From JBDLRH01 sp039800165 (lineage in GTDB: Bacteria; Pseudomonadota; Gammaproteobacteria; Burkholderiales; Burkholderiaceae_C), in NCBI GenBank assembly GCA_039800165.1, contig JBDLRH010000104.1, positions 1 through 23,006 of the forward strand: a stretch of 23,006 bases of DNA, in the 5' to 3' direction. Below the pieces are notes generated by a model. It saw only the letters and a program-made list of their open reading frames with translations, had not been told where the DNA came from and searched no databases. Positions within the stretch are counted from its first letter, which is position 1; each line of letters begins with the position of its first letter. Made by a program: the position numbers and the translations under genes. Shown here piece by piece: positions 1 through 7,867 of the stretch.

Positions 1-2
1 GC

Positions 3-851
3 ACCTACTACCCCGTGGGCGGCATGATCGCCAACACCGTCAGCGTGCCCGGCAAGATCGCCGCCACCGCGCAGTCCAGCGCCGGCTCGGTGGCCAACGT
101 GAACGCGGTGATGAGCGGCGCAGCCGAGTCCGGCTTCTCGCAGGCCGATGTGGCCACCTGGGCCTATACCGGCACTGGCGTGTGGCAAGGCAAGCCGGCC
201 GTCACGGGCCTGCGCCTGATCGCCAACCTGTACCCGGAGAGCGTGCACATCGTGGCGCGCAAGGGCTCGGGCATCAAGAGCGTGGCCGATCTGAAGGGCA
301 AGCGCGTGGCACTGGATGAACCGGGTTCGGGCACGCTGCTGAACGCCCGCACCATCCTGGCCGCCTACGGGCTGAAGGATGCCGACCTCAAGCCCGAGTA
401 CATCAAGCCCGGCCCGGCCGCCGACAGGATGAAGGACGGCGCCCTGGATGCCTTCTTCTTCACCGGCGGCGCCCCGGCCGGCGCCATCGCCGAGCTGGCC
501 GCCTCGGGCGCCGGCATCGAGATCGTCCCCATCACAGGCGCACAGGCCGACGCGCTGCGCAAGACCAGCGGCTTCTTCGCCCCGGACACCATCCCGGCCG
601 GCACCTACAAGGACATCGGCGAAGTCAGCACCCTGGCCGTGGGCGCGCAGTGGGTCACCAGCGACAAGGCCGACGCCAACCTCGTCTACGAGATCGTCAA
701 GAAGCTGTACTCGGCCGACGGCCAGAAGGCCATGGGCGCAGGCCATGCCAAGGGCAAATACATCACCAAGGAAAACGCGGTGAAGGGCGCGGGCATCCCC
801 TTCCACCCGGGTGCGGAGCGCTTCTACAAGGAAGCTGGTGTCCTGAAGTAA
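3..851 (+). CDS. TAXI-family TRAP transporter solute-binding protein (5' partial)
   Basis: This is the C-terminal part of a periplasmic substrate receptor of the TAXI (TRAP-associated extracytoplasmic immunogenic) family, which delivers organic anions, typically dicarboxylates or amino acids, to a fused TRAP permease. The frame is open to the window edge and the signal peptide lies outside, so the true start is not visible; the GTG at 15 is internal. Family features seen are the early NTVSVPGKIAATAQSSAGSV-type stretch, the RLIANLYPESVHIVARKGSGIKSVADLKGKRVALDEPGSGT segment that forms the ligand-binding lobe, and the GALDAFFFTGGAPAGAI segment. The permease gene follows 86 bases downstream on the same strand, beyond a hairpin. 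That hairpin could lower read-through and give more receptor than permease, as is common for TRAP systems. The substrate cannot be read from the sequence. Confidence 0.9.
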   Translation, partial: TYYPVGGMIANTVSVPGKIAATAQSSAGSVANVNAVMSGAAESGFSQADVATWAYTGTGVWQGKPAVTGLRLIANLYPESVHIVARKGSGIKSVADLKGKRVALDEPGSGTLLNARTILAAYGLKDADLKPEYIKPGPAADRMKDGALDAFFFTGGAPAGAIAELAASGAGIEIVPITGAQADALRKTSGFFAPDTIPAGTYKDIGEVSTLAVGAQWVTSDKADANLVYEIVKKLYSADGQKAMGAGHAKGKYITKENAVKGAGIPFHPGAERFYKEAGVLK

Positions 852-876
852 GCGAATACTTCGTTGATTGAATCGA

Positions 877-902
877 CGGGCGGTCGCAGGGCCGCCCGTT
901 TG
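877..902 (+). terminator. Hairpin between TAXI receptor and TRAP permease genes
   Basis: A perfect 7-bp stem (CGGGCGG at 877-883 with CCGCCCG at 892-898) encloses an 8-base loop and is followed by only a short TTTG. The weak T-run suggests a partial terminator or a 3' end-protecting hairpin that allows some read-through into the permease gene. Confidence 0.55.
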
Positions 903-937
903 CATTCAGCAGGCCGTTGACCCCACCACGCCCCCGC

Positions 938-3154
938 ATGACTTCACCACCCGCCGCGACCCCCGCGACTCGACTGCCCGATGACGCCCAGCTGCAGGCG
1001 CTGGAGGCGAAGTTCGACCCGGAGATGCGCTTTCGCCCGCTGGGCCGGGGTACATCGCTGCTGGCCGGCTCGCTGCTGATCGCGCTGTCGCTATTCCACT
1101 ACCTGACGGCCGGCTTCGGGCTGCTGCAGGAGATCACCCACCGCGGCGTGCACCTGGCCCTGGTGCTGGCGCTGATCTTCCTGGTGTTTCCGCACCGCAA
1201 GGGGCTGCTGGCGCGCGCGCAGCCGTCGACCTGGCTCACGCCCGGCGGGCTGCCGATCGTTGACGCGCTCATCGCCATCGGGGTGGCGGTGGCGGTGATG
1301 TACATCCCGTGGATCTTCGACGACCTGATGTTCCGCGTGGGCAACCCGCTGCCGCTGGACGTGGCCATGGGTTCGATCCTGATCCTGGCGTTGCTGGAAG
1401 CCACGCGCCGCAGCATGGGCTGGCCGCTGCCGGTGATCGCCATCGGCTTCATGGCCTACGCCATGGCAGGCCCCTACTTTCCCGGGCTGCTCAAGCACGC
1501 CGGGGCGACCTGGACGCAACTTGTCAACCACCAGTACCTCACCAGCCAGGGCATCTACGGCGTGGCCATCGGGGTGGTGGCCACCTACGTCTTCCACTTC
1601 GTGCTGTTTGGCGTGATGGCCACGCGCATCGGCCTGGGGCAGCTGTTCCTGGACCTGGCCTCCACGGTGGCAGGGCGCCAGGTGGGCGGGCCGGCCAAGG
1701 TCAGCGTCTTCGGCTCAGGCCTGTTCGGCATGCTGTCGGGCTCGTCGGTGGCGAACGCCGTGACGGTGGGCTCGCTGACCATCCCAGCCATGATCCGCGT
1801 GGGCTACAAGCGCGAGTTCGCCGGTGCGGTGGAGGCAGCCTCCTCCACCGGCGGACAGATCACGCCGCCGGTGCTGGGCGCGGCGGCGTTCCTGATGATC
1901 GAATTCCTGTCGCTGCCGTACCACACCATCCTGGCCGCGGCAGCGATCCCCGCCTTCATGCACTTCTTCGGGGTGTTCATGCAGGTGCACTTCGAGGCTC
2001 GCCGCCACGGCCTGCGCGGGCTGACCGAGGCGGAGATGCCCGATCTGCGCGACTCGCTGCGCCGGCGCTGGCCGACGCTGGTGCCGCTGGCGCTGCTGAT
2101 CTTCATCCTCGTGACCGGGCGCACGCCCTACCTCGCCGCCTTCACCGGCATCACCTCCTGCGTGATCGTCGGGCTGACCACGCGCGAGACCGGCAACACC
2201 GCACGCCACTGGGCCCTGATGGCGGCGCTGCACGCGGTGCTGCTGGCAGTGGTGTTCGGCGGGCTGGAGAGCCAGGCGCTGAAGTTCGGCCTGTTCGCCG
2301 CCGGGGTGCTCGCCACGCCGCTGCTGCTGAAGGCACTGCGCGTCGACGGCCGCATCCAGGCGCCGGTGCTGGTGGATGCGTTGGCCACCGGCGCGAAGTA
2401 CGCGCTGGCCGTCGGCGCGGCCGCTGCCTCGGTGGGCCTGGTGATCGGCGTGGTCACGCTCACCGGCGTGGGTTTCAAGCTGTCCACGCTGATCACCGGT
2501 GCGGCGCAGGCGGTGGCCGGCGGTGTGGAGATGTTGATCCCCGCCTCGCTGGCCGACCCGAAGGCCGTGACGCTGCTGGCCGCGCTGGTGATGACGGGCG
2601 TGGTGTGCATCCTGCTGGGCTGCGGCATCCCGACGACGGCCAACTACATCATCATGGTCACGGTGGCTGCGCCCACGCTGACGCTGCTGGGTGTGGAGCC
2701 GCTGGTGGCGCACTTCTTCGTCTTCTACTACGGGGTGCTGGCCGACATCACGCCGCCGGTGGCGCTGGCGGCCTACGCGGCAGCGGGCATGGCCGGCGGC
2801 GACCCGTTCCGCACCGGCAACATGGCCTTCCGGCTGGGCCTGGCCAAGGCGCTGGTACCGTTCGTGTTCGTGTTCTCGCCCTCGCTGCTGCTGGTGACCA
2901 AGGGCTTCACCGTGCAGGACTTCATCGTCACCTTCGTCGGCTGCGTGATCGGCATCACCATGCTGGCCGCGGCACTCAGCGGCTACATGCTCGCGCTGAT
3001 GAAGACCTGGGAGCGCTGGCTGTGCGCGGCGGCCGCGGTGCTGATGATCGCGCCGGGCCTGCTCGTCACGCTCGCGGGCGTGGTGCTGGTGCTGCCGGTG
3101 CTGCTGCGCCAGTGGCTGCAGCGCGACCGCGCGCCGACGGCAGCGCCAGGCTGA
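938..3154 (+). CDS. TRAP transporter fused permease subunit (4TM + 12TM)
   Basis: This 738-residue inner-membrane protein is a fused small plus large TRAP permease of the type that partners TAXI receptors. It uses an ion gradient to import the substrate captured by the periplasmic receptor encoded just upstream. The first ~200 residues are the small-subunit-like segment (hydrophobic runs such as LLAGSLLIALSLFHYLTAGFG). The DctM-like part contains GLFGMLSGSSVANAVTVGSLTIPAMIRVGYKREFAGAVEAASSTGGQITPPVLGAAAF, and later GCGIPTTANYIIMVTVAAPTL and ADITPPVALAAYAAAGMAGGDP. The GSSVANA and GGQITPP/ADITPP signatures are characteristic of the family. I chose ATG 938 over the in-frame TTG at 917, which only adds a proline-rich stretch; neither has a clear ribosome binding site. 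The gene ends nine bases before a convergent minus-strand gene. Confidence 0.92.
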   Translation: MTSPPAATPATRLPDDAQLQALEAKFDPEMRFRPLGRGTSLLAGSLLIALSLFHYLTAGFGLLQEITHRGVHLALVLALIFLVFPHRKGLLARAQPSTWLTPGGLPIVDALIAIGVAVAVMYIPWIFDDLMFRVGNPLPLDVAMGSILILALLEATRRSMGWPLPVIAIGFMAYAMAGPYFPGLLKHAGATWTQLVNHQYLTSQGIYGVAIGVVATYVFHFVLFGVMATRIGLGQLFLDLASTVAGRQVGGPAKVSVFGSGLFGMLSGSSVANAVTVGSLTIPAMIRVGYKREFAGAVEAASSTGGQITPPVLGAAAFLMIEFLSLPYHTILAAAAIPAFMHFFGVFMQVHFEARRHGLRGLTEAEMPDLRDSLRRRWPTLVPLALLIFILVTGRTPYLAAFTGITSCVIVGLTTRETGNTARHWALMAALHAVLLAVVFGGLESQALKFGLFAAGVLATPLLLKALRVDGRIQAPVLVDALATGAKYALAVGAAAASVGLVIGVVTLTGVGFKLSTLITGAAQAVAGGVEMLIPASLADPKAVTLLAALVMTGVVCILLGCGIPTTANYIIMVTVAAPTLTLLGVEPLVAHFFVFYYGVLADITPPVALAAYAAAGMAGGDPFRTGNMAFRLGLAKALVPFVFVFSPSLLLVTKGFTVQDFIVTFVGCVIGITMLAAALSGYMLALMKTWERWLCAAAAVLMIAPGLLVTLAGVVLVLPVLLRQWLQRDRAPTAAPG

Positions 3155-3162
3155 GCGCTGCC
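3139..3162. terminator. Hairpin shared by two convergent gene ends
   Basis: GGCAGCGC (3139-3146) and GCGCTGCC (3155-3162) form a perfect 8-bp stem with an 8-base loop. It spans the stop codon of the permease gene and lies just outside the stop codon of the convergent gene. There is no T-run, so it is a candidate bidirectional 3' end hairpin rather than a proven intrinsic terminator. Confidence 0.45.
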
Positions 3163-3163
3163 A

Positions 3164-3643
3164 TCACGCCGGGCTGGAACGCAGCCCGTAGGTCTTGCCT
3201 TCAAGGAACAGGTATTCGGCACGCAGCACCGCGTCGCCCTTCTCGCCCTCGAAGGTGAAGCCCAGCAGCGCGAGCGCCGCACCGGCCTTGATCACCGGCA
3301 CCTGCCACTGCTCCATGCGCGTGAGGGGCGCCAGCTCCACCGCCCAGCGCCGGTCGCGCCGGGTGGGCAGTTGCGCCTTGGCCAGCAGCGCCCGGCCGTC
3401 GACCGCTGCACTTTGCGGCGGCACTGCGCGCTGCGCCAGATCGGGCGGCAGCCGAAGCGCCGGGGCCAGCTCCAGCGTCAGTTCGGCGTGCGGATTGCGC
3501 CATTTCACATCGGCCGCGCGGCCCTCAAGGTAGATCGGCCGCGCGAGGTCGAAGCTGCTCCAGCCGTGGTGCGCGCGGGCGGCGCCGGCCAGCGGCAGCG
3601 CGCCTGCGGCCAGCAGGGCATGAAGGCAATCGCGTCGTTGCAT
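3164..3643 (-). CDS. Small exported protein, DUF6152-like
   Basis: The protein has 159 residues. It opens with a twin-arginine-like or Sec signal (MQRRDCLHALLAAGALPLAGAARA) whose likely cleavage is after the ARA; the mature protein begins HHGWSSFDLARP. The pattern AHHGWSSFD, then IYLEG, then WRNPHAELTLEL matches what I recall of the DUF6152 family, whose function is unknown; the assignment is from memory of the motif. The frame is open further upstream to 3796, but ATG 3643 has a good Shine-Dalgarno (AAGGGAG) eight bases away, starts exactly at the signal peptide, and leaves 25 bases after the upstream gene's stop. It is the last of three minus-strand genes. The paired histidines at the mature N-terminus hint at metal binding, which is inference only. 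Confidence 0.75.
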   Translation of the reverse strand: MQRRDCLHALLAAGALPLAGAARAHHGWSSFDLARPIYLEGRAADVKWRNPHAELTLELAPALRLPPDLAQRAVPPQSAAVDGRALLAKAQLPTRRDRRWAVELAPLTRMEQWQVPVIKAGAALALLGFTFEGEKGDAVLRAEYLFLEGKTYGLRSSPA

Positions 3644-3668
3644 CGTGGTTCTCCCTTCGTGAAAAATT

Positions 3669-4088
3669 TCAAGCGTAAGCGATCCAGCGGCCGCAGCCCA
3701 GCACCGCCACCCACAGCAGCGTGGACAGCGCCATCGACAGCCGCGCCACCGCATCCAGACGCTGCAGCGAGCCGCGCGAATGGAACCAGGCCGCATTGCA
3801 GCCGGCCAGCATCAGCAGACCCATCTTGATGGTGAAGGCGCGGTTGGCCAGCAGTTCCATCGGCTGCGTGGCAAACATCAGCAAGCCGCTGCCTGCGGCC
3901 AGGCCAAAGCCGATGGCCACCAGGGTCAGGCTCAGCCGCGCCAGCGGTTGTACTGGCAACGCGGCGCCCAGGCCGAACACCCGCGACTCGAGCAGCAGCA
4001 AGTTGCCCAGCAGCAGCGCAATGCCCAGCAGGTGCACCACTTCGAGCGCGGGGTAGGCCCAGGGGTGGCCGGCCAGTGCGCTGAACAT
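3669..4088 (-). CDS. Small integral membrane protein, DUF6644-like
   Basis: This 139-residue protein is almost wholly hydrophobic, with about four membrane spans. Recognisable blocks are YPALEVVHLLGIALLLGNLLLLESRVFG, then a second span ending near MFATQPMEL, then NRAFTIKMGLLMLAGCNAAWFH, and a final LLWVAVLGCGRWIAYA. The conserved-looking histidines inside or next to membrane spans and the C-terminal GRWIAY resemble the DUF6644 membrane family that often sits beside DUF6152-type exported proteins; this is recall, not a search result. ATG 4088 has an AGGG about nine bases upstream and starts 13 bases after the stop codon of the sensor kinase, so the three minus-strand genes are probably co-transcribed. 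Function is unknown; a membrane partner for the exported protein downstream is the simplest reading. Confidence 0.75.
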   Translation of the reverse strand: MFSALAGHPWAYPALEVVHLLGIALLLGNLLLLESRVFGLGAALPVQPLARLSLTLVAIGFGLAAGSGLLMFATQPMELLANRAFTIKMGLLMLAGCNAAWFHSRGSLQRLDAVARLSMALSTLLWVAVLGCGRWIAYA

Positions 4089-4101
4089 GCCGTGCGCCCT
4101 G

Positions 4102-6267
4102 TCAGCGGCCCGCCTCGGCAGCGAACTGCATCAGTGCCTGCTGCAGCACTTCGGGCTTGACCGGCTTGGTCACATAGCCATCCATGCCTGCGGCCAGGCA
4201 GGCCTCGCGGTCTTCGGGGAAGGCATTGGCCGTCATCGCCACGATGGGCGTACGCGGCCGTCCCTCGGCCGCTTCGGCGGCGCGGATGCGGCGCGTGGCC
4301 TCCAGGCCATCCATCCCCGGCATCTGGATGTCCATCAGCACCAGATCCGGCTGCAGCGCGCGCCATTGGGCCAGCCCCTCCTCGCCGCTGGAAGTCACCG
4401 TGATGCGGTGCCCCAGGCGACCGAGCTGTCGGGTCGCCAGGGCCTGGTTGATGGCGTTGTCTTCCACCAGCAGCACCGACAGGCCGCGCACAGCCGGCTG
4501 CGATCCCGCATCCGGCGCTGGCGCCGGCATCGCATCCGCCTCGGCCAGCTCCACCTCGAAGTGAAACGCGCTGCCGCGTCCCGCCTGGCTTTCGGCCCAG
4601 ATGCGTCCGTGCATCATGTCCACCAGGCGCCGGCTGATGGTGAGCCCGAGCCCGGTACCACCAAAGCGGCGGGTGGTGGATGGATCGGCCTGCACGAAGG
4701 GCGCGAAGATGGCCTCGAGCTTGTCTGGCGGGATGCCGATGCCGCTGTCTCGCACCACGCAGGCGATGCGGCAGTGCCCTGCCGCAGCCGGCAGCCGCCG
4801 CACCTCGACCGCCACCTCGCCCTGCGCGGTGAACTTGACCGCATTGCTCAGCAGGTTCAACAGGATCTGGCTCAGGCGCACCGGGTCGCCGGCCACCACC
4901 GGCGGCACATCGTCGGCCACGTCCACCCGCTGCACCAGCCCCTTGGCGCGCGCCGCAGGCGAGCTGACCTTCACCGCGTCGGCAACGACGCGCCGTACAT
5001 CGAAGCTGACCTGCTCCAGCGCCATCTGCCCCGACTCGATCTTCGAGAGGTCGAGGATGTCGTTGATGATCGTCATCAGCGCCTGCCCCGACTGCATCAC
5101 CACCTGCAGGTTCTCGCGCTGCTCGGCCGTGAGCGCGGTCTCCAGCGTGAGCGCCGTCATGCCGAGGATGCCGTTCATCGGCGTGCGGATTTCATGGCTC
5201 ATCGCTGCCAGGAACTCGGACTTCGCGCGGTTGGCCGCCTCGGCCTCCTGCTTGGCCTTGAGCAGCGCCTCCTCTTTTTCCTTGCGCCAGCCGATGTCGG
5301 TGGCGCGCCCGCGGTAGCCCACAAAGCGGCCCTCTTCGTCGTACACCGGCTTGCCCGAGGCACTGCCCCAGCGGCGCTTGCCGTCGGTGCGCTGCATCTC
5401 GTATTCGAAGTCCTCAAACGGCCGGCGCTCGGCGATCATGGCGCGGTAGTGGTCCCACGCGGCGTGCTCCGCGGCCGTGCGCGCGGGCGAGAGGTCCCAG
5501 ATGTGCCGTCCATAGGCAATCTTGCGGGCCTTCTCCAGGGTGCCGCCATCGGGCCCCCACAGGTCGATCAGCCGGTGCTCTGCATCGGTCTCCCAGTAAC
5601 GGTCGGCACCCACCTCCACGAAGTCGCGCAAACGGCGGTTGGCCTGCTCGGCGGCGCGCAAGGCCTGGATGCGGCCGGCTTCCTGCTCGCGCATGCGGCC
5701 CAGCGTCTCGCCGATCTGCCGCATCAGCACCGGCACCGGCAGCAGCGCGGAGATGAAGCCGACGACGCCGACCACCAGCACCCCGGCCGGCCGGCCCGGG
5801 AACAGGTTGGGCAACTGGATGCCGACAAACGGCAGCACCACCGACACGAAACCGGTGCACAGAAGCGCTGCCGCAAACACGCTGGCCTGTCGCAAGCCAA
5901 GCACCGTACCCATCACCGGCAGGTAGCCCACCGCCAGCACGATGGGCAAGGCGGTGCTGCGCGAGAACAGCCACATCACCCCCAGCATCACGCCCAGCAC
6001 CACGGCATAGGCCTGCAGCGCCACGCGCGTGCGCCCGCGCAGCACCAGCCAGCGGCACAGCAGCACCATCGAGCCCAGGACAGCCACCAGCAGCGAGGCG
6101 GCGCGGGGCTTCTCGAAGCCTTCCGGAATCGCCAGCAGCGCAAACGCCATGAAGCCCGCCAGGCCGATGTACAGGTCGAAGTAGCGGCGCGCCAGCAGCG
6201 TCGCCTGCTCGTCATCGAGCCTGAAGCCGCCCGATGGAGGGGACGCTGGCGTGGAAGCAGAGGTCAT
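4102..6267 (-). CDS. Hybrid sensor histidine kinase with PAS and receiver domains
   Basis: This 721-residue inner-membrane kinase autophosphorylates on histidine and passes phosphate to its own receiver. The N-terminal ~190 residues are about six hydrophobic spans with short loops, so it probably senses something in or at the membrane. A PAS region follows (about 210-335, with DRYWETDAEHRLIDLWGPDGG and the PAC-like GYRGRATDIGWR). A HisKA domain has the phospho-acceptor H358 in SHEIRTPMNG. The HATPase domain shows LLNLLSNAVKFT, DSGIGIPPDKLEAIF and GGTGLGLTISRRLV. The receiver begins near 595 with VLLVEDNAINQ and has acceptor D646 in LVLMDIQMPG. No Hpt domain or DNA-binding partner is encoded nearby, so the output is unclear. 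I chose ATG 6267 over the upstream in-frame GTG 6285; neither has a clear ribosome binding site. It diverges from tctC. Confidence 0.9.
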   Translation of the reverse strand: MTSASTPASPPSGGFRLDDEQATLLARRYFDLYIGLAGFMAFALLAIPEGFEKPRAASLLVAVLGSMVLLCRWLVLRGRTRVALQAYAVVLGVMLGVMWLFSRSTALPIVLAVGYLPVMGTVLGLRQASVFAAALLCTGFVSVVLPFVGIQLPNLFPGRPAGVLVVGVVGFISALLPVPVLMRQIGETLGRMREQEAGRIQALRAAEQANRRLRDFVEVGADRYWETDAEHRLIDLWGPDGGTLEKARKIAYGRHIWDLSPARTAAEHAAWDHYRAMIAERRPFEDFEYEMQRTDGKRRWGSASGKPVYDEEGRFVGYRGRATDIGWRKEKEEALLKAKQEAEAANRAKSEFLAAMSHEIRTPMNGILGMTALTLETALTAEQRENLQVVMQSGQALMTIINDILDLSKIESGQMALEQVSFDVRRVVADAVKVSSPAARAKGLVQRVDVADDVPPVVAGDPVRLSQILLNLLSNAVKFTAQGEVAVEVRRLPAAAGHCRIACVVRDSGIGIPPDKLEAIFAPFVQADPSTTRRFGGTGLGLTISRRLVDMMHGRIWAESQAGRGSAFHFEVELAEADAMPAPAPDAGSQPAVRGLSVLLVEDNAINQALATRQLGRLGHRITVTSSGEEGLAQWRALQPDLVLMDIQMPGMDGLEATRRIRAAEAAEGRPRTPIVAMTANAFPEDREACLAAGMDGYVTKPVKPEVLQQALMQFAAEAGR

Positions 6268-6428
6268 GGCATGGGACGCTAACACCGAATGCGGGTGCCG
6301 TCAGTCACATGCAGCGTCGCTACAGGGTAATCCCCGGTGTGCATCGCGTCGGCCCGTCGCGGAATGCGGCGCTGTTCGCGGCACAATCGCCGCTCGGGCG
6401 TTCCATGCTTTTTGAAGAGGAGATCACC

Positions 6429-7403
6429 ATGCAGATGACCAAACGCGACTTTCTGGCCTTCGGCGCCGCCGCCGGGTCGACCCTGGCCGCACCGGCCTGG
6501 GCCCAGGGCAAGCCGCTGTTCGACACCCTCAACATGTTCGTGCCTGCTGCACCGGGCGGCGGCTGGGACGGCACCGCACGCGCCATCGAGCGCGCCGCCA
6601 AGGCCGCTGGCCTGGTGGGCAACATGCAGTTCGAGAACGTTGGCGGTGCCGGCGGCATGGTGGGCCTGCCGCGCTTTGTCAACCAGCGCAAGGGACAGGG
6701 CAACACGCTGATGGTGGCCGGCTCGGTGATGATCGGCGCTGGCATTGCCAACAAGAGCCCGATCACCATCAAGAATGTCACGCCGATCGCTCGCCTGACC
6801 GAAGAGGCCGGCGTGATCGTCGTGCCCGCCAGCGGCAAGATCAAGACCTGGAAAGAACTCGAAGCCGCGATCAAGGCCAACCCCAAGGCGGTGTCGGTCG
6901 CCGGCGGCAGCGCAGGCGGCACCGACCACCTGATCCTCGGCATGCTGATCAAGGCGCTGGGCAAGAACCCGCGTGAGGCGGCGTATGTGGCCTTCGCAGG
7001 CGGCGGCCCGGCCAACGCCGCCATCCTGGGCGGTCAGGTGGTGGCCGGCATCTCCGGCTACTCTGAATTCGAAGAGCAGATCAAGGCCGGCCGCATGATT
7101 CCGCTGGCGGTGTCGGGCAAGAGCCGCATCCCCGGCGTGAACGTGCCCACGCTGCCCGAACTCGGCATCAACGTCACCGAGTCCAACTGGCGCGGCGTGT
7201 TTGCAGCGCCCGGCATCACCCAGGCACAGCGCGACCAGCTGATCGAATTCATCACCCGCGTGAACGCGTCGGCGGCATGGCAACGCGAGCTGGAGACCCG
7301 CAAGTGGACCTCGGCCTTCATGACCGAGCGCCCGTTCGAGCGTGACATTGCCAAGGACATCGCCGACAAGGAAGTCCTGATGAAGGAACTCGGCCTCGCA
7401 TGA
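6429..7403 (+). CDS. tctC: Bug-family tripartite tricarboxylate transporter receptor
   Basis: This is a 324-residue periplasmic binding protein for a TctABC-type transporter, which imports carboxylates. It starts with a KRDF-type signal (MTKRDFLAFGAAAGSTLAAPAWAQ) that resembles a twin-arginine signal with KR in place of RR. Typical Bug motifs follow: MFVPAAPGGGWDGTARAIERAAKAAG, then ENVGGAGGMVGLPRFV, then the AGGSAGGTDHLILGML region and the late GVNVPTLPELGINV and WRGVFAAPG blocks. ATG 6429 is set by a strong AGAGGAG Shine-Dalgarno at 6416-6422; an earlier in-frame ATG and the long upstream extension lie before this site and lack the signal. Its TGA overlaps the ATG of the next gene. The substrate is not identifiable by eye. 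The 161-base gap to the divergent kinase must hold the promoters, but I could not pick a convincing -35/-10 pair. Confidence 0.92.
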   Translation: MQMTKRDFLAFGAAAGSTLAAPAWAQGKPLFDTLNMFVPAAPGGGWDGTARAIERAAKAAGLVGNMQFENVGGAGGMVGLPRFVNQRKGQGNTLMVAGSVMIGAGIANKSPITIKNVTPIARLTEEAGVIVVPASGKIKTWKELEAAIKANPKAVSVAGGSAGGTDHLILGMLIKALGKNPREAAYVAFAGGGPANAAILGGQVVAGISGYSEFEEQIKAGRMIPLAVSGKSRIPGVNVPTLPELGINVTESNWRGVFAAPGITQAQRDQLIEFITRVNASAAWQRELETRKWTSAFMTERPFERDIAKDIADKEVLMKELGLA

Positions 7404-7864
7404 GGCCGCTGTACGTCGGCCTGCTGCTGCTGGCCGTGAGCGCCGTGGCCGCCTGGCAGGTCACGGTGATTCCCTCATCGGCCATGCAGATGACGGTGGG
7501 TGCGACGCTTGTGCCTGCGCTGGTGGTGGGGCTGCTCGCGCTGGTGGCGGTGCTCTACAGCCTGAGTGCTGCGCGCGGCCGCCAGGTCGACGAGAGCCTG
7601 CAGCCCGAGCAGACACCGCTTGCCGGCAGCACGCAGCGCCTGCTGTCGCTGCTGGGCGGTGGCGTGGCTTTCATGGCGCTGGTGCTGCCGCTGGGCTTTG
7701 TGATTCCCGCTGCGCTGTGCGGCATGGGCGTGGCCCGCGCCTTCGACGCGCCGCTGGGCATCAAGTCGGCGCTGATCTGCAGCGCGATTGCCGCGGCGTT
7801 CTGGTTCGTGTTCGCGCGATTGCTGGGCGTCGGGCTCGGGCCGGCCCTGCCTTTCGGAATCTGA
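7400..7864 (+). CDS. tctB: TctB-family small membrane subunit
   Basis: This 154-residue inner-membrane protein is the poorly conserved small subunit of a tripartite tricarboxylate transporter. It has four hydrophobic segments: LYVGLLLLAVSAVAAWQVTV, VGATLVPALVVGLLALVAVLYSL, LLGGGVAFMALVLPLGFVIPAALCGMGVARAF, and SALICSAIAAAFWFVFARLLGVGLG. Its length and the final GVGLGPALPFG motif are normal for TctB. The ATG at 7400 overlaps the tctC stop codon (ATGA), which indicates translational coupling, and tctA starts three bases after its stop. The known role of the family is as an accessory to the large permease; no catalytic residues are defined. Confidence 0.88.
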   Translation: MRPLYVGLLLLAVSAVAAWQVTVIPSSAMQMTVGATLVPALVVGLLALVAVLYSLSAARGRQVDESLQPEQTPLAGSTQRLLSLLGGGVAFMALVLPLGFVIPAALCGMGVARAFDAPLGIKSALICSAIAAAFWFVFARLLGVGLGPALPFGI

Positions 7865-7867
7865 TCC

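Noticed and set aside
1715..2713. Minus-strand open frame (332 aa) opposite the permease
   Set aside because: The product is a His/Gln/Arg-rich low-complexity shadow without a ribosome binding site or family features.
1309..3258. Long plus-strand open frame inside the TRAP permease region (649 aa)
   Set aside because: It is a GC-driven shadow of the permease in another frame; the translation is Arg/Gly/Ala/His-rich with no domain, while the permease frame has clear family motifs.
4087..6282. 731-aa plus-strand open frame covering the kinase gene
   Set aside because: It is antisense to the kinase with His/Gln/Arg-rich composition; the minus-strand frame shows all kinase and receiver motifs.
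6279..7283. Minus-strand open frame opposite tctC
   Set aside because: It is a shadow frame; tctC has a strong ribosome binding site, signal peptide and Bug motifs.
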